Shown: positions 60,430-64,000 of the stretch, one piece after another
Layout: each line of letters begins with the position of its first letter
How positions within the stretch are numbered: position 1 is the first letter of the stretch
From: Gorsachius magnificus
Taxonomy: Eukaryota; Chordata; Aves; Pelecaniformes; Ardeidae
Length of the DNA stretch: 64,000 nt
Direction of reading: 5' to 3'
Assembly: GCA_034008185.1 (NCBI GenBank)
Contig: CM067085.1
Coordinates: forward strand, 76,062,275-76,126,274
Notes under the pieces: generated by a model
The model's database searches: none
What the model saw: the letters and a program-made list of their open reading frames with translations, nothing else
What the model was told of the DNA's origin: nothing
Program-made: the position numbers and the translations under genes

Positions 60430-61420
60430 TAATGCAGCTGAGGTGGGTCAGCTTTAGATCAGCGCTGCTGAGCGCTTCCCTCTCCTGGAGGACTTGGTGC
60501 CAAGACCTGATGATCACCCTGGCTCCAGCTCACGTTCCCTGGTTCACCTCCCAGCTTCTTCCTCGGATTTTCAGCGGCAGCAGCTTGGTGAGGGGGCCTC
60601 AGGGGTTCCCCCCACGCACTGTGGGAGGAAACCACCTAGCATCCATGGACGTGTTAAACTGCTTTCTTGTTTTTAAGCTCTCTGTGGGTGCACTTCAGCG
60701 AGGTGCTCCATGCCGGTGGACCTGGTGTCTGTGTGTAGGGCATCCCCTTGGCTGGTGCGGCAGCACCCCGTTGCCCCGGTGTACCCCACACCTGGGGGCT
60801 CCTGCTGCCTTGCTCACGCTCCCCACCCGCCCTGTGAGCTGGGGCTCACCTGCACACCCCGCGGGGCTGGTTTCTGAAAGGTGTGGGACTTTGCGAAAGG
60901 TGGCACTGGGGTAGCCACCACCTTCCCGTCCAGGCCCAGGTGGCCACCTGAGGCCGAGCCTGGAGCACTACCAAATTCAGCAGCCAGAAAAACACAGGTC
61001 TGGGTCAATGGCATGACCAGGGAAGAGGAGCTGAGCAATCCTTGCAGCTGATGCTTCTCTTCTGGGTGCCAAATCACCGGGCAAATGCACATCGTCGTGT
61101 TAGGGGTTTTCCTCCTGGCTGTTGCCTTTATTTCAGGAGATGTGGGTGGCTGAGGAATGACCTTGGCCAGGGGAAACTCTCAGCCCACAGTTATGGGCAG
61201 GGAGGTGGCAGCAAGGAGCTGGGAACCAGCAAGGAGCAGCTCCTGTGGGGAGCACCGAGGGTCCGTGCAATCTGCTGTCATGGTGGAGAGAGCCTGGGAC
61301 CAGCCCAGAGCCATGAAACTGGAGGACAGAGCTGTTCGCAAACCCCGTCTGCTCCTGTTCTGATTGCTCTGTTCGGCCCAGGCCAGCCGCTTTGGCTTTG
61401 CTCTATCTAAAGATATATTT
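60430..61420. other. Abrupt GC-rich block of about 1 kb with overlapping ORFs
   Basis: GC content rises sharply at about 60430 and falls sharply at about 61410, with AT-rich DNA on both sides. Plus-strand ORFs of 172 codons (60396-60914) and 122 codons (61042-61410) and a minus-strand 92-codon ORF overlap, and none has a domain I recognise. CpG is moderate and no terminal repeats, poly-A tail or target duplication are obvious. It may be an unrecognised transposon, a GC-rich non-coding exon or a biased-gene-conversion hot spot. Confidence 0.35.
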
Positions 61421-64000
61421 TAAAAACATCTTGCTATTCTGAATTTAGAAGCTTTTTGGTTATCTGCTGAAAGGCAGGAAGTCCAGGCAGGTCGAATTGA
61501 AACCTTGGGCCAAGCTGGGGTCCTGTTACAAACTGTCAGGTCCTTAAGCTTTCACACAACTAAAACGAGCCAAGAGGCTGATGTGGGTAATGGAAGGCTG
61601 TGTTGGGGAGGCTAGTGCTAAGTAACCTGAAAGACATTGCTGATTAAATGGGTTTATGTTCTGTATTTTGGGAAGCTTTGGTTCAAATGTAGACAGCCTG
61701 TGATTAGTCTTTTGCTGCTTAATGAACCAGGAAAAGGCCTAATGGCGTTACTGTTAAATTGAATAAAAAGACTGTAATTGCTTCAAGAGGAGGTGGGGTT
61801 TAAATATTTCAATGCTCTATGATTTTAGGGCAGTGCCATTTAGTTTTGGAGTGGCCATCTTTGTGCTGTCTTTTTGCATCTTAACTTTCCTGCAAATATT
61901 TACAGTGTTTCCAAGATAAGGCGAAGCAGGGTATTGTCGAAAATAAACCAGAATGTCCAAGCAACAAATGCTTATTACAGTTGATTGCTGTCTTTGGTCC
62001 ATTTTATGTAAGCAATATTTTAACATCTTGTAAAATACCAATACTCCCAAATACTGAGCTTGGTAATCAAACCTGCTGGCAGTTCTTCAGTTACAGATGC
62101 CGATAACGATATCTTTTCTTCTTTCACATCACAAAAGCAATATTGAGTCCTCTGGTAGCCGAGAGCACGGTGAGCTGGGGAGGAGCAGGGAAGGAAGGGT
62201 TGGACAAGGAGGAGTTGTGGTGCTCTCCAGCCTACACCCGGCTCCTTACCACAGCTCTGAGGTCACAGCTGATGGAATTGTGAATGTGTTTGCGTGGCTC
62301 TCCCATTTTCTGTGCTGAGATGTTCTCAGCACTGGGAAGAATTTTTTACTAAGCAGTTACTTGCATAATAGTATTCTTAGAGTAAGTTTTAAAGAGTCAT
62401 ATTGGCACCTGGGTGGAAATGACTTGGCTGTTACTTTATCACATAAATCTTTTATAAAGACCTGAGAAAAATGTTCTTAGTTCTGTGCCCCAGCAAAGTA
62501 TTCTTAAATAAAAGATAGCTATAGTGGCTTTGGTCTCAGATGTGCATGCACAGGTAAGCTCAGTATGGCTCTGGTAAGCATATCCATGACTGAATATACA
62601 GGTCTGAAAAATATGCAGTGGCCAGAGCTGAGCAACCTAAATTGACAAAGTACTTCCCTGACGGAAAGCAGGCACTTCCCATTAAAGAAAGCTATTGGAA
62701 TTACATTTCTGATTAACTGACAAATTAAGAAAAGCAAACAGATATCTGGTCATACTGTCTTTTTAAAACACATTTTTTCACTCGTACCCATGGATCAATG
62801 AAAGCGACAGGAAAAATTACAACTACTGTACTTCCAGCAGGGAGGGTTTTCAAGCTCATCCCTTCCAGAACATGTGCAAGCAACATGTTTCTTACATTTG
62901 TTATGGCTATGAAATAATCTTTAAAATATGTTATGTGGTAGTACCCCAGCAATTCATGTCACATGTTAATAAAGACATTGAAAACTTTGTAATATTTGGA
63001 TGTGAGGAAAAAAGACTAATTTAGTTTAAAGATTTACACAGAGCAATCCTCTTGTCGATGTCTGATCCCAGATTTAACTGTGTTATTGAGATACTATCCA
63101 AAACCTATGCTTGGCTATATTCCCAAATATTCAGGATAAAAGAAAAGAGCCCCACTTGTATGACAAAGATCTGGGAATGATGGGGTTTGCCCTATGAGGT
63201 TGCATTGGGTGCTTGCTTATTTTTTTTCTCATGATATAATGTTAGAGAACTTTCACAAGATTTTGAACAATCACACCAAGCTCTTTAGGGCTTTTTTTTT
63301 TCCCCTGGTCAGGCTGATTAGCAACTGCAAACAGTTGAGAGAAGACACGATAGTTGCCCTATGAATGTTTACATCTTTGGCCTTATGCTGGCATTTATTT
63401 ACATTTTGAATAAATTTCAAGATAAATTATATTTTGGAGGAGGGGACCTGACAAAACCCCGCAATAACTTTGGAAACATTCCTTGATTTAACACTTAATA
63501 AATGAGCATGTGTAAGAGGCAGCTAAGTTTTGCTTATGGCAAGCCATGTTGGTTAGTTCAACCACAACTTCCATCAGATGTGGCCAGGCCAACAGCAGTG
63601 CCGGGTCTCTGAGAGAATAAAAATCCACTTGGAGAAGGTAGAATGCTGCTGCTTTGCTGTGGGTTGGACAGATAGAAAACAGAATGGAGAGTATGTAGGT
63701 TGTGTGCAATGGAATGGAGAAGGTGGGAAGATGACCGTTGGTGAACTAAGAGGTTCCAGGCAGAACTTTGAGTTTCTTGTTTGTGCTTTCCCCCTGTCCT
63801 CCTCTTGGGGCAAATCTTCCCATAGGGAGAAGGGATTTAAGAAGATCCAAGGAAAGCAAAGAAAATTCACTGTCTCTGATGTCATGTGGTTCCCACCAAA
63901 TGATTTTCCTTGATGTTACAGTTTTTCATTGGGAAGAACTATTTTTGGGAATCCTAAAGCTATAATTAGGGGAGCAGATGAAAAGAGGAAATTCTCCTAA
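61421..64000. other. Unique AT-rich sequence, no gene seen
   Basis: There are no recognisable repeats beyond short T runs (for example near 63292-63300). ORFs of 65 to 111 codons at 63488-63965 overlap on both strands and have no family signature. The window ends inside unremarkable DNA. Confidence 0.4.

Noticed and set aside
1..64000. Prokaryotic operon, prophage, plasmid or defence island
   Set aside because: There are no long ORFs in series, no ribosome-binding-site-spaced genes and no bacterial families. CR1 and LTR relics show vertebrate nuclear DNA.

Overview
The window reads as vertebrate nuclear DNA, most likely from a bird. It is intergenic or deep-intronic sequence in which I cannot support a single functional protein-coding exon, RNA gene, operon or CRISPR array. 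The avian call rests on the interspersed repeats. Six copies or fragments belong to the CR1 non-LTR retrotransposon family, several with the CR1-type 3' end (a GGTTGGACT-GATGATCTTAAAGG block followed by an ATTCTATGATTCTATGA-type octamer repeat). One truncated LTR matches an endogenous retrovirus LTR type common in bird genomes. L1, Alu-like or B1-like elements, which would mark a mammal, are absent. Long ORFs are few and short (longest 181 codons), overlap on both strands, and look like chance ORFs in GC-rich or strand-skewed DNA. 

Layout: 1-6.3 kb holds two short, nearly identical CR1 3' ends in opposite orientation (383-467 minus, 6254-6329 plus), around a CpG-rich patch (1166-1345), an AT-rich stretch with Oct/homeodomain-like motifs (3700-4219) and a GC-rich patch with a 32-bp tandem duplication (4220-4735). 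From 6.3 to 19.3 kb is unique AT-moderate DNA with small CpG/G-rich patches (7280-7570, 11250-11520) and a conserved-looking stretch at 15.6-16.06 kb. At 19.3-21.4 kb there is a repeat cluster: a CR1 3' end with the tail of its ORF2, a 31-base T tract, a probable ancient L2/MIR-like fragment and a second CR1 fragment with an apparent internal deletion. At 22.1-22.5 kb lies the most promoter-like patch of the window, with dense CpG and a YY1-type AAGATGGCGG motif. From 22.5 to 34.2 kb the DNA is unique and AT-rich, with a CpG-retaining patch at 26.4-26.6 kb and a conserved-looking block at 32.3-32.7 kb. A minus-strand CR1 of another subfamily occupies 34552-35044. From 35 to 45 kb is unique DNA with a CpG-retaining patch at 41.04-41.34 kb. 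A truncated ERV LTR lies at 45223-45663 and an old, degraded CR1 at 47482-47801. The rest is unique sequence with homopolymers (G18 at 52080-52097), a conserved-looking block at 55.96-56.64 kb and an abrupt GC-rich block at 60.43-61.42 kb. 

No set of genes acts together here. Any function would be regulatory (promoter- or enhancer-like patches) or an unannotated non-coding transcript, and proving either needs alignment to other bird genomes or expression data. I found no convincing novel biological system. All CpG counts and repeat boundaries were made by eye.
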